DNA of 42,206 nt from Crocinitomicaceae bacterium (GTDB lineage: Bacteria; Bacteroidota; Bacteroidia; Flavobacteriales_D; CAJJDF01): assembly GCA_024639505.1 (NCBI GenBank), contig JAHEIE010000004.1, forward strand, positions 17,519 through 59,724, given 5' to 3'. Below the pieces are notes generated by a model. The model was not told the DNA's origin. It saw only the letters and a program-made list of their open reading frames with translations, and made no database searches. This document shows positions 10,019 through 19,616 of the stretch, piece after piece (positions within the stretch are counted from its first letter, which is position 1; each line of letters opens with the position of its first letter). A program made the position numbers and the translations under genes.

Positions 10019-12076
10019 TTAATAGCTTAACAATTCGGAAATTTCTTTTTCTACTTTCGCAGCATTAGGAATCATGGTTGACTCGAGTGTAGAGTTTAAT
10101 GGAATTGCAGGCATATTTTCGGAACCTACAATACTCACTGGTGCATCTAGTTTTTCAAAACAATTTCTTGAAATCAACGAAGCAATACTTTGTCCAAATC
10201 CATTTCCTCTTGGCTCTTCGGTTACCACTATACACCTTCCGTGTTTGTTTACCGTTTCAACAATTAATTCTTCATCCAACGGATAAATGGTTCGAATATC
10301 AATTATTTCCACCTTTCCCCTGTGCAATTTTGCAGCCTCTTTTGCCCAATATACTCCCATTCCGTAAGTAATGATAGCCAATGAATTTCCTTCTTTACTT
10401 TCAGATTCATCTGCGCTTTGCACAACTCTTCCTTTTCCAAATGGAATAACATAATCTTCATCAGGATCAATTGTTTTTGCTCCTTCAGTTCCTTTTATCT
10501 TACTCCAATACAATCCTTTATGCTCTAACATAACACACGGATTTGGATCGTAATAAGCAGCTTTCATCAATCCTTTCAAATCTGCTCCTGTACTCGGATA
10601 GGCTATTTTTATTCCTCTAATGTTAGAAAGTACAGACTCAACACTAGACGAATGATAAGGTCCTCCACTACCATAAGCTCCAATTGGAACTCTTAATATG
10701 GAGCTTACAGGCCATTTTCCATTCGATAAATAACATGATCTACTTACTTCTGTAAACAATTGATTGAGCCCCGGCCAAATATAATCGGCAAACTGAACCT
10801 CCACAATAGGTTTGGTTCCAGCGGCCGACATTCCAACTGTGCTTCCAATTATGAAAGCTTCTTGAATAGGTGTGTTGAATACTCTATTGTCTCCAAATTT
10901 TTGAGCCAAAGTAGCTGCTTCTCTAAAAACCCCACCTAATCTTCCTCCTACATCTTGACCGTACAACAAACATTCTGGGTGTTTTTCCATCAATTCTTGC
11001 ACAGCAAACAAAGCACTATCCACCATAACTGTTGGCTCTTTACCCGCAGGTTCTCTTTCACCTTTTTCTTCGGTTATTGAAGTTGGAGCAAAATCATGAG
11101 TAAACAAATCTTCTGGCTTTGGATCTTCCTCTTTTATAGCTAGTTGATAATCATCCTCTACAGTTTTTTTAGCTTTCGCCTCAAGGTTTATTAAATCAGC
11201 TATTCCTATTCCTAACTCTTTTAATTGAGCTTTGAATTTTGGAAAAGGATCTCTTTTTCTCTGCTCTTTCAAATCGTCTCTGTACCATTCCATTCGCACA
11301 CCAGAGGTGTGATGATTTAGTAAAGGAACTTCCGCATGAATCAAGAAAGGCCTTCTTTCTGTTCTTACCTTTTCAATTGTTTCTTCTAGCACTTGATAGG
11401 AATTTACGAAATCTGTACCGTCAATGGTCATGGCTTCCAATCCCTTAAATCCTTGCGCATATTCAAAAGCATTTTGAGTTCTTATTTCTCTTGCGTGAGC
11501 AGAAATATCCCATTCATTGTCTTGAACCACAAATATTATTGGCAATTGTTTGAGCGCAGCCATATGAAAAGCTTCCGAAACTTCACCTTCTGTAACACAA
11601 GCATCACCTAATGAACAAATCACAACAGGTTTGTCATCCGTATTATTTAATCCTTGTTGCTCCAAATATTGAATCCCCATGGCTAATCCTGTTGTTGGTA
11701 TAGCCTGCATTCCTGTTGCCGATGATTGGTGTGGTATTTTTGGTTTGTCATCATCCTTTAAACTTGGATGTGAATAATAGGTTCTTCCACCAGAAAAAGG
11801 ATCGTTTTTCTTTCCAAGCAGTTGCAACATCAAATCAAAAGGTCTCATTCCTATTCCCAACAGCATGGAATCGTCACGGTAATAAGGAGCTAAATAATCG
11901 CACGGTTTTAGCTGCATTGCCACTGCTAGCTGAATAGCCTCATGACCTCTAGAAGTGGCATGAACATATTTGCTTGTAATAGCTTTGTTTTCTTCATACA
12001 ATTCTGTCATCGAAACAGCAGTGCACATTAATTCGTAGGCTTTTAGTAAGGTGGATTTATTAATTTCTTTCTTCAC
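10019..12076 (-). CDS. 2-oxoacid dehydrogenase E1 component, fused alpha and beta subunits (TPP-dependent; branched-chain type likely)
   Basis: 685 aa: N-terminal E1alpha-like (SRGHEAIQLAVAMQL, GDACVTEGEVSEAFHMAAL) and C-terminal E1beta-like (LYGQDVGGRLGGVFREAATLAQKFG, VEVQFADYIWPGLNQLF). Confidence 0.92.
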   Translation of the reverse strand: MKKEINKSTLLKAYELMCTAVSMTELYEENKAITSKYVHATSRGHEAIQLAVAMQLKPCDYLAPYYRDDSMLLGIGMRPFDLMLQLLGKKNDPFSGGRTYYSHPSLKDDDKPKIPHQSSATGMQAIPTTGLAMGIQYLEQQGLNNTDDKPVVICSLGDACVTEGEVSEAFHMAALKQLPIIFVVQDNEWDISAHAREIRTQNAFEYAQGFKGLEAMTIDGTDFVNSYQVLEETIEKVRTERRPFLIHAEVPLLNHHTSGVRMEWYRDDLKEQRKRDPFPKFKAQLKELGIGIADLINLEAKAKKTVEDDYQLAIKEEDPKPEDLFTHDFAPTSITEEKGEREPAGKEPTVMVDSALFAVQELMEKHPECLLYGQDVGGRLGGVFREAATLAQKFGDNRVFNTPIQEAFIIGSTVGMSAAGTKPIVEVQFADYIWPGLNQLFTEVSRSCYLSNGKWPVSSILRVPIGAYGSGGPYHSSSVESVLSNIRGIKIAYPSTGADLKGLMKAAYYDPNPCVMLEHKGLYWSKIKGTEGAKTIDPDEDYVIPFGKGRVVQSADESESKEGNSLAIITYGMGVYWAKEAAKLHRGKVEIIDIRTIYPLDEELIVETVNKHGRCIVVTEEPRGNGFGQSIASLISRNCFEKLDAPVSIVGSENMPAIPLNSTLESTMIPNAAKVEKEISELLSY

Positions 12077-12127
12077 TTTTTTCTTTTTCTTCTATTCTTT
12101 TCCTGATCGGAAATTCTAAAATATTAT

Positions 12128-14311
12128 TTAATTCGCTACTTCTGACATAAATTTTATTCTCATCAGTCGAAGTTCTTCTTCTTCGTATTCTTCTTCAAAT
12201 TCCTCGTAAGCAGTATTGATCGAATCTGTTTCTGACTCCATAAAATAATCGAAAATTTCATCTTGCTCCTCTTCTCCCAACATCTCATCAATGTAGTAAT
12301 TCAGGTTTATTTTAGTCCCAGAATGAACAATAGTTTCAATCTCCGTAATCAATTCATTAAACGGGATATTGTTTTGGTTTGCAATATCTTCCAAGTCACT
12401 CTTTTTATCAATACTCGTAATGATGTGAATCTTCAATGCAGATTTGTTTGCCACTGATTTCACAACAAAATCATTCGGCCTTTCAATTGAGTTTTCTTCC
12501 ACATATTTAGCAATTACATCTAAAAATGGTTGTCCGAATCTTTTAGCCTTTCCTGCACCCACTCCACCAATGTTTTTAAGTTCTTCCATTGTGAGTGGAT
12601 AATATAAGCACATTTCTTGCAAAGAAATTTCTTGAAATACTGCAAAAGGCGGAATAGATTTCTCTTTGGATACTTTTTTGGTCAGTTCTTTTAAAACCTT
12701 GTACAAGGTTTCGTCCATCACATTCTCTTTTACACTTTGTATAATTGGCCCCGAAAGATCACTGTAATCTCTTTCTTTAAAAAGAGAAACCTCCTTTGGG
12801 TTTTTAAGGAATTCTTCTCCTTTATTTGTGATTTTAATTATCCCATAGGATTCAACTTCTTTTTTAATGTATTCCTTCAGTATACACTGCCTAATGATTG
12901 AACTCCAGGATTTTGAATCTCTATCGCTGCCTTTTCCAAAAACTTCTAATTGGTTGTGTTTGTAGTTCGTAATCTCATTGTTCAAGGTTCCTGCCAACAC
13001 ATCTGCAATATGGGTAGACTTGTGTTTTTGATTCAGTGCCAATACTGCTTTGAGCAACAATAGTATTAAATCTTTAGCCTCATATTTTTCTTTCGGATTG
13101 GCGCAGTTGTCACATTTTTTGTTGCAACTTGTCTCTTCGTAATCCTCGCCAAAGTAGTGAAGAATGTACTTTCTTCTACACACCGAAGTTTCAGAAAAGG
13201 ATACAATGTCATTCAACAATTGTCTTCCGATTTCTACTTCACTTACTGGCTTTCCCTGTAAAAACTTTTCTAATTTCTCAACATCTTTGTAGCTGTAAAA
13301 TGCAATACAGTTTCCCTCTCCTCCATCTCGTCCTGCTCTTCCTGTTTCTTGGTAATATCCTTCTATACTTTTAGGAATATCGTGATGAATTACAAAACGA
13401 ACATCTGGTTTATCTATTCCCATTCCAAAAGCAATTGTAGCTACAATCACATCTGCATCTTCCATCAAGAACATATCTTGATGTTTTGCCCTAGTTTTTG
13501 CGTCTAGTCCTGCATGGTAAGGCAAAGCTTTAATTCCATTCACTTGCAATAATTGAGCAAACTTCTCTACCATCTTTCTACTCAAGCAATATATCACACC
13601 TGATTTTCCTTCATGTTGCTTTATATATTGCACAATTTGTTTTTCAACATCTTGTTTTGGTCTTACCTCATAATACAAATTATCTCGGTTGAAAGAAGAC
13701 TTAAATAAATTAGCTTTTTTCATTCCCAGAGTTTTCTGGATATCAATTTGCACTTTGGGAGTGGCTGTTGCAGTTAAAGCCATCACTGGCACATCTGTTA
13801 TAGCACTCATTATTTCTTTCAATCTTCTGTATTCGGGTCTAAAATCATGACCCCATTCTGAAATACAATGCGCCTCATCTATAGCGAAAAAAGAAACTTC
13901 TGTATTTCGTAAAAAATCAATGTAATCTTGTTTGGTTAGAGATTCTGGAGCAACATAAAGCAATTTTGTTTTGCCATCAGTTACATCTTGTTTTACTCTC
14001 GTAACATCACCTTTATTTAAAGAAGAATTCAAAAAGTGAGCTACCGAATCATCCTGACAGTATTGTCGGATTGCATCTACTTGATTTTTCATTAATGCAA
14101 TAAGCGGTGAAACAATCACGGCTGTTCCGTTTTGAATAAGAGCAGGTAATTGATAACACAACGATTTTCCACCTCCTGTCGGCATGATTACAAAGGTGTC
14201 TTTCTTATCCAAAATACTCTGGATAATTACCTCTTGATTGCCTTTAAAATGGTTGAAACCGAAATATTCTTGTAGTTTTTCTTTCAGATTAACTTGGATA
14301 GAAATAGACAT
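12128..14311 (-). CDS. recQ: ATP-dependent DNA helicase RecQ
   Basis: 727 aa: FKGNQEVIIQSIL, MPTGGGKSLCYQLPA, DEAHCISEWGHDFRPEYRRL, QETGRAGRDG; zinc-binding cysteines and HRDC-like region. Confidence 0.96.
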   Translation of the reverse strand: MSISIQVNLKEKLQEYFGFNHFKGNQEVIIQSILDKKDTFVIMPTGGGKSLCYQLPALIQNGTAVIVSPLIALMKNQVDAIRQYCQDDSVAHFLNSSLNKGDVTRVKQDVTDGKTKLLYVAPESLTKQDYIDFLRNTEVSFFAIDEAHCISEWGHDFRPEYRRLKEIMSAITDVPVMALTATATPKVQIDIQKTLGMKKANLFKSSFNRDNLYYEVRPKQDVEKQIVQYIKQHEGKSGVIYCLSRKMVEKFAQLLQVNGIKALPYHAGLDAKTRAKHQDMFLMEDADVIVATIAFGMGIDKPDVRFVIHHDIPKSIEGYYQETGRAGRDGGEGNCIAFYSYKDVEKLEKFLQGKPVSEVEIGRQLLNDIVSFSETSVCRRKYILHYFGEDYEETSCNKKCDNCANPKEKYEAKDLILLLLKAVLALNQKHKSTHIADVLAGTLNNEITNYKHNQLEVFGKGSDRDSKSWSSIIRQCILKEYIKKEVESYGIIKITNKGEEFLKNPKEVSLFKERDYSDLSGPIIQSVKENVMDETLYKVLKELTKKVSKEKSIPPFAVFQEISLQEMCLYYPLTMEELKNIGGVGAGKAKRFGQPFLDVIAKYVEENSIERPNDFVVKSVANKSALKIHIITSIDKKSDLEDIANQNNIPFNELITEIETIVHSGTKINLNYYIDEMLGEEEQDEIFDYFMESETDSINTAYEEFEEEYEEEELRLMRIKFMSEVAN

Positions 14312-14453
14312 ATTTCTTTTTACTTTTTTTGATTACATAAATATAAAATAACTTTTCGTGCTATTCAAAGGTTATCCATAAAAAAGATATAAAACTTTTT
14401 CTATTCATAAGTTAGTAGTGTAACTTTCGAAATAGTTTATATTTTTGTTCAAT

Positions 14454-15263
14454 ATGAGTGAATCTGAATCTAATACTTCTTTTTTAGGACATCTCGAAGA
14501 ATTGAGATGGAGACTAGTAAAATCTGCTATTGCGGTTGTATTGGTTGCTGTTTCTGTGTTCGTTTTTATAGAACCCCTCACAGATTTAGTTCTTATGTCT
14601 ATGTCCAGAGCTTCTTTTCCTACCTATAAAGCAATGTGTTTTGTTTCCAACAACCTAGGCTTGGGGGATGCGATGTGTGCCAATAACATTGAGGTAAAAA
14701 CAATTGAAACTCAAATGACTAAGCAATTTGCTACTAGTATTTATTTTTCATTAGTTAGCGGTATTATTCTAGCATTTCCATTTTTGGCATACCAAATATG
14801 GGCTTTTGTAAAGCCTGGTTTAAAACCTAAGGAAATAAAAGCTACCAGTGGAATTGTTGCATACTCAACCCTGTTGTTTCTCATCGGTGTTGGTTTTGGC
14901 TACTTTGTAATTTCTCCTCTATGTATTCAGTTTTTTGGATTTTACCGAATGTCTCAGAGTATTGAACTCACTCCTACATTTACTTCTTATTATTCTCTCA
15001 TTGTTTCCTCTACAATTGCTTGTGGATTGTTTTTTCAATTGCCCATTGTTATTTTTATCCTTACAAAATTAGGAATGATGACTCCCGAGGTTCTCAAAAA
15101 ATATAGAAAACATGCACTTGTTGGAATCCTTGTTTTGGCTGCAATCATTACCCCCCCAGATTTTATCAGCCAGGTAATTGTAGCAATTCCTGTATCTCTT
15201 CTTTATGAATTGAGCATTGGTATTTCACGAAGAGTTATTAAAAAACAAAAAGCTGATGCTTAA
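14454..15263 (+). CDS. tatC: Sec-independent (Tat) protein translocase TatC
   Basis: MSESESNTSFLGHLEELRWRLVKS; TatC hydrophobic pattern; FLAYQIWAFVKPGLKPKE; AAIITPPDFISQ. Start at ATG 14454. Confidence 0.96.
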   Translation: MSESESNTSFLGHLEELRWRLVKSAIAVVLVAVSVFVFIEPLTDLVLMSMSRASFPTYKAMCFVSNNLGLGDAMCANNIEVKTIETQMTKQFATSIYFSLVSGIILAFPFLAYQIWAFVKPGLKPKEIKATSGIVAYSTLLFLIGVGFGYFVISPLCIQFFGFYRMSQSIELTPTFTSYYSLIVSSTIACGLFFQLPIVIFILTKLGMMTPEVLKKYRKHALVGILVLAAIITPPDFISQVIVAIPVSLLYELSIGISRRVIKKQKADA

Positions 15264-17745
15264 TCCAAAACATATTTTTGTAGCAATTGGACTCCTTCTT
15301 TGGTCAATTCCCAATTTCGGACAAAAAACAAAAGTTTACGGAGTAATTACAGACAAAATAACGAAGGAAACGATTCCTTTTGCAACCATTTCTTTTAAAG
15401 GAACGAAAACAGGAACCACTTCTGACATTGACGGGAACTATTTATTGGAGAGTTACTACTCTAGCGATTCCATAATTGTTTCTTTTATAGGCTATGCTCC
15501 AAAAACTATTGGGATAAAAAAAGATCAATCTCAAAAAGTAAATATTGCTCTTGCTACCTCCGAAAAAATCCTGACCGAATTTGTGGTAGAGGCTTCAAAA
15601 AAAGATGAAAACCCAGCTCACGCATTAATCAAAAAAGTAATTGATAATAAAAAAATAAACAACAGAGTAAAGTTAGATGCTTACGAATATGAAGTGTACA
15701 ACAAAATAGAATTTGATATCAATAATTTGGATGAAAAATTCATGAACAGAAAGGTATTTCAAAAATTTGATTTTGTTTTCGACATGATAGATTCGACAGA
15801 TGAAAAACCTTATTTACCCATTTTTATTATTGAATCATTATCGGATTATCACTACCGAAGAAAGCCAGAGGAGAAAAAAGAAATTATTAAGGCAACTAAA
15901 ATATCTGGTCCCGAAAATGAATCAATCTCTCAATACTTAGGCGACATGTATCAAAATATAAACTTGTATGACAATACAATGTATATATTTGGAAGACAAT
16001 TTATTAGCCCTACCAACAACAACATGCTGTTGCATTACAAACTGTACTTAACCGATAGCGGTTACATTGACAACAATTGGTGTTACAAACTAGAATTTAT
16101 GCCAAAACGAAAAAGTGATTTGGCTTTTGTGGGCGAAATGTGGGTTCACGATACCACTTATGCTGTTAAAGTTTTTGAGGCCTCTATTGCAGGAGATGCT
16201 AACATAAATTTCATTAACAGTTACAGAATAAAACAAACATTTGAGCAAGTTGAGGATGAGGTTTGGATGATGACCTTGGATGAAACCATTGCCGACATCA
16301 ATCCTCTTGAAAATGATAAACAAAAAGGATTTTACGGACGAAAAACTACTTCTTATAAAAACTTTGTAATCAATAAACCGAGAGACGATGAATTTTACAA
16401 TGGAACAGATATTTTGGTGCTAGATTCTGTACAGAACAAGTCTTCGGAGTTTTGGGACGAGCAAAGACACATTAAATTGACTGAAAAGGAGAATAAAATT
16501 TACTACATGATTGATACGGTAAAAAATCTCCCCATTGTAAAAACCTATATTGATGTAATTCAAACTTTGGTTACCGGCTATAAAGTTCTTGGCCCTATAG
16601 AACTTGGACCCTATTCATCGATTTACAGTTACAACCCAATAGAAGGACATAGATTTTCTGCTGGTATTCAAACCAGCAATGATTTTAGCACACAAATCAT
16701 GTTCAAAGGAAATGTAGCTTACGGATTAACGGATGAGAAATGGAAATATAATTTGGGAACAAAATTTTTTATTTCTAAATCGAAAAAACCTAGAAGACTG
16801 GTTGATATAAAATATGTGAATGATGTGACTCAATTCGACAGGCAATTATTCGAGCCATACAGTCAAAACATAATCTCATCCTTTTTGAGAAGAAACCCGT
16901 ATAATAAACTTATAAATTTGAAAGGACTTCGAGTTCACTATTTTCACGAATGGTTCGAAGGATTTTCAAATTCTATTTCGGTAAGCAATTACAACATAAA
17001 AGCATTAGGCGATGTTTTAACATTTTCAAAAACACAAGGACCTGTAACTTCATCTGTAAATAGTTTATACAATTCTGAAATCACGCTGGGAATGAGATTT
17101 GCCAAGGATGAAAAATTCGTTTCAGGAGAATTCAATCGAATTAGTTTAGGTTCGGCAAAACCAATTTTTGAGCTTGATGCTTCGTTTGGAGTCAAAGGAG
17201 TGTTGAATAGTGGATACGATTATCAGAAAGTGAAGTTTGGAGTAAAAGACAGAGTTTTGTTAGGATATTGGGGGATATTCAGATATGACTTGGAAATAGG
17301 AAAACTTTGGGGAACTGTTCCGTTTCCATTTTTATTCATTCACAATGGAAATGAAACTTGGGGATATAACAACAACGATTTTAATGCAATGAATATTGGA
17401 GAGTTCATGAGCGATGAATACGTTTCTCTTTCTGTGGCTCATTATTTTGGAGGTGTGTTTTTGAACCGTATTCCTCTTTTAAGAAAATTAAAATGGAGAG
17501 AATTAGTTACAGGTAAGATTGTGTATGGAAGATTGAATGATCGCCATGCCCAAGTCTTGGATTTGCCTTCTTTCTCTAGTTCATTGTCTGACAAACCTTA
17601 TGCAGAGGTAAGTGCAGGAATAGAAAACATCTTTAAAGTAGTACGAGTTGACGCAATATGGCGATTGACCTACTTAGACAATAATGCCCAAGACATAAGC
17701 GTTCTTCGATTTGGAATTAGAGCCAAACTACAATTTGAATTTTAA
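15256..17745 (+). CDS. DUF5686 / carboxypeptidase-regulatory-like domain outer-membrane protein
   Basis: Signal peptide; KVYGVITDKITKETIPFATISFKGTKTGTTSDIDGNYLL (CarboxypepD_reg-like); beta-rich C-terminus ending RAKLQFEF. ATG at 15256 overlaps the tatC stop by 8 bp. Confidence 0.85.
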   Translation: MLNPKHIFVAIGLLLWSIPNFGQKTKVYGVITDKITKETIPFATISFKGTKTGTTSDIDGNYLLESYYSSDSIIVSFIGYAPKTIGIKKDQSQKVNIALATSEKILTEFVVEASKKDENPAHALIKKVIDNKKINNRVKLDAYEYEVYNKIEFDINNLDEKFMNRKVFQKFDFVFDMIDSTDEKPYLPIFIIESLSDYHYRRKPEEKKEIIKATKISGPENESISQYLGDMYQNINLYDNTMYIFGRQFISPTNNNMLLHYKLYLTDSGYIDNNWCYKLEFMPKRKSDLAFVGEMWVHDTTYAVKVFEASIAGDANINFINSYRIKQTFEQVEDEVWMMTLDETIADINPLENDKQKGFYGRKTTSYKNFVINKPRDDEFYNGTDILVLDSVQNKSSEFWDEQRHIKLTEKENKIYYMIDTVKNLPIVKTYIDVIQTLVTGYKVLGPIELGPYSSIYSYNPIEGHRFSAGIQTSNDFSTQIMFKGNVAYGLTDEKWKYNLGTKFFISKSKKPRRLVDIKYVNDVTQFDRQLFEPYSQNIISSFLRRNPYNKLINLKGLRVHYFHEWFEGFSNSISVSNYNIKALGDVLTFSKTQGPVTSSVNSLYNSEITLGMRFAKDEKFVSGEFNRISLGSAKPIFELDASFGVKGVLNSGYDYQKVKFGVKDRVLLGYWGIFRYDLEIGKLWGTVPFPFLFIHNGNETWGYNNNDFNAMNIGEFMSDEYVSLSVAHYFGGVFLNRIPLLRKLKWRELVTGKIVYGRLNDRHAQVLDLPSFSSSLSDKPYAEVSAGIENIFKVVRVDAIWRLTYLDNNAQDISVLRFGIRAKLQFEF

Positions 17746-17754
17746 GAAATAACT

Positions 17755-18489
17755 ATGCAAATAATAGCCAACAACCTAAAGAAAATTTACAATGGAAAAG
17801 AAGTGGTAAAAGACATTTCATTGGAAGTAAATCAAGGAGAAATTGTAGGGTTATTAGGACCAAATGGTGCAGGAAAAACTACGAGTTTTTATATGATTGT
17901 AGGATTGGTAAGACCCAATTTTGGAGAAGTTTTATTTAATGGAAAAGACATTACGGCTTTCCCGATGTTCAAAAGAGCTCAAATGGGAATTGGTTATTTA
18001 CCTCAAGAAGTTTCTGTATTCAGAAATTTATCTGTTGAAGATAACATCACTGCAATTTTAGAATTATTTATCAAAGATAAATCCAAAAGAAAAGAAAGAT
18101 TAGAGGAATTGTTGGGAGAATTTGGGCTTACCGAACACAGAAAGACAATGGGGCAATCTCTTTCGGGAGGACAAAAAAGAAGAGTTGAAATAGCCAGAGC
18201 TTTGGCATCTGACCCAAAATTCATTTTGCTTGACGAACCTTTTGCGGGAGTCGATCCTGTAGCTGTTGAAGACATTCAGTCGATTGTATCCAAACTAAAA
18301 CAAAAAAACATTGGAGTCTTAATCACAGACCACAATGTTCAAGAAACTTTGGCTATTACCGATAGAACTTACCTTATGTTTGAAGGAAACATTCTGAAAG
18401 CAGGGAAACCAAGAGAATTAGTAGAAGATGAAATGGTAAGAAAAGTGTACTTAGGTCAAAATTTCATCTTCAGAGAAAAAAACATTTAA
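17755..18489 (+). CDS. lptB: LPS export ABC transporter ATP-binding protein LptB
   Basis: 244 aa: LLGPNGAGKTTSFYMIVGLVRP, GIGYLPQEVSVFRNLSVEDNI, LSGGQKRRVEIARAL, FILLDEPFAGVDPVAVEDIQ. Confidence 0.95.
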   Translation: MQIIANNLKKIYNGKEVVKDISLEVNQGEIVGLLGPNGAGKTTSFYMIVGLVRPNFGEVLFNGKDITAFPMFKRAQMGIGYLPQEVSVFRNLSVEDNITAILELFIKDKSKRKERLEELLGEFGLTEHRKTMGQSLSGGQKRRVEIARALASDPKFILLDEPFAGVDPVAVEDIQSIVSKLKQKNIGVLITDHNVQETLAITDRTYLMFEGNILKAGKPRELVEDEMVRKVYLGQNFIFREKNI

Positions 18490-18493
18490 AATT

Positions 18494-18895
18494 TTATTCT
18501 TCTTCCTTATCTTCTTTGGACAATACATTGTTAGCTGCTAACAAATTGTACCATTGAAATACTTTTTTGATGTCATGATCCTTCACTTCTTGATCATTAT
18601 ATTCTTCCCAAATAGTTTCAAAATAATCTCTCAATTCAGCAGGTTCAGTTTTATGAGATTTAGATTCTTTTCCTCCTTCTTTGTCGTAAATTTTTCCAAA
18701 AACTTCTCCCAACGACAAATCGTCAACATGACCAAAAATTGTAATATCTGCTAGTGAAATCACCTTGCTAGAAGCAAATGCAGGCTTTCTTCTTCCCGTT
18801 TCTACATCTTCTATGATAATTCTGTTTGCTCCCTGAGAAACTACTTTGAAAAGTCCTGGCTTTCCTGAAATTGAGATTATTCCATCTATATTCAT
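18494..18895 (-). CDS. DUF5606-family protein
   Basis: 133 aa: MNIDGIISISGKPGLFKVVSQGANRIIIEDVETGRRKPAF, characteristic of this Bacteroidota family. Confidence 0.8.
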   Translation of the reverse strand: MNIDGIISISGKPGLFKVVSQGANRIIIEDVETGRRKPAFASSKVISLADITIFGHVDDLSLGEVFGKIYDKEGGKESKSHKTEPAELRDYFETIWEEYNDQEVKDHDIKKVFQWYNLLAANNVLSKEDKEEE

Positions 18896-18989
18896 AATCT
18901 GTTTTTTATAATAAATATTATTTTTTCACCTTTCCATTTGTAGTTTTTAAGAATTGAAGTATAATTATGGCTACAAATAAGGTCTGCAA

Positions 18990-19616
18990 ATGAAAGAAAT
19001 ATTTATCAAAACACAAAAAACAGCTCGGGTTTTTAGTGAAAATAGCGAAAATAAGGAAGTTGAAGAAGTTGTAATTGCATTGCACGGCTACGCACAATTG
19101 GCTTCTTTTTTTATTAAGAAATTTAGTTTTTTAAAAGAAACGAACACGGCTGTGTATGCTCCAGAAGGTTTGAGTAAGTTCTATTGGCAGGGAATGGGCG
19201 GACGAGTCGTAGCTTCTTGGATGACCAAAGAAGACAGAGCAAATGAAATTATTGACCAACAATTCTATTTGAATTCAATACTTGATCAAATAATAATAGC
19301 TCACCCAAAAGCAAAAATAACTGTTCTTGGATTCTCGCAAGGAAGTGCAACTGCTTGTCGATGGATTTCTAAGATGAACCATAACATTCATCGATTAATA
19401 ATTTGGGCTGGAGATATACCTGAAGATGCTCTAACTTCTAAACAATTATTATCCACACCAATCAAAATTGTATTGGGTGACAACGATGAGTTTATCTCTT
19501 CCGAAACGGCAGAAAAAAGAATGAGAACTTATATGAAATCTGGATTCGATATTAAGCGAATAAATTATGAGGGAGGGCACAAAATATATCCCGAGATTCT
19601 GGAAAAGCTATTTTAG
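18990..19616 (+). CDS. Alpha/beta hydrolase (phospholipase/carboxylesterase-like)
   Basis: 208 aa: VVIALHGYAQLASFF, LGFSQGSATACRW (nucleophile elbow GFSQG), LGDNDEF, GGHKI. Confidence 0.85.
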   Translation: MKEIFIKTQKTARVFSENSENKEVEEVVIALHGYAQLASFFIKKFSFLKETNTAVYAPEGLSKFYWQGMGGRVVASWMTKEDRANEIIDQQFYLNSILDQIIIAHPKAKITVLGFSQGSATACRWISKMNHNIHRLIIWAGDIPEDALTSKQLLSTPIKIVLGDNDEFISSETAEKRMRTYMKSGFDIKRINYEGGHKIYPEILEKLF

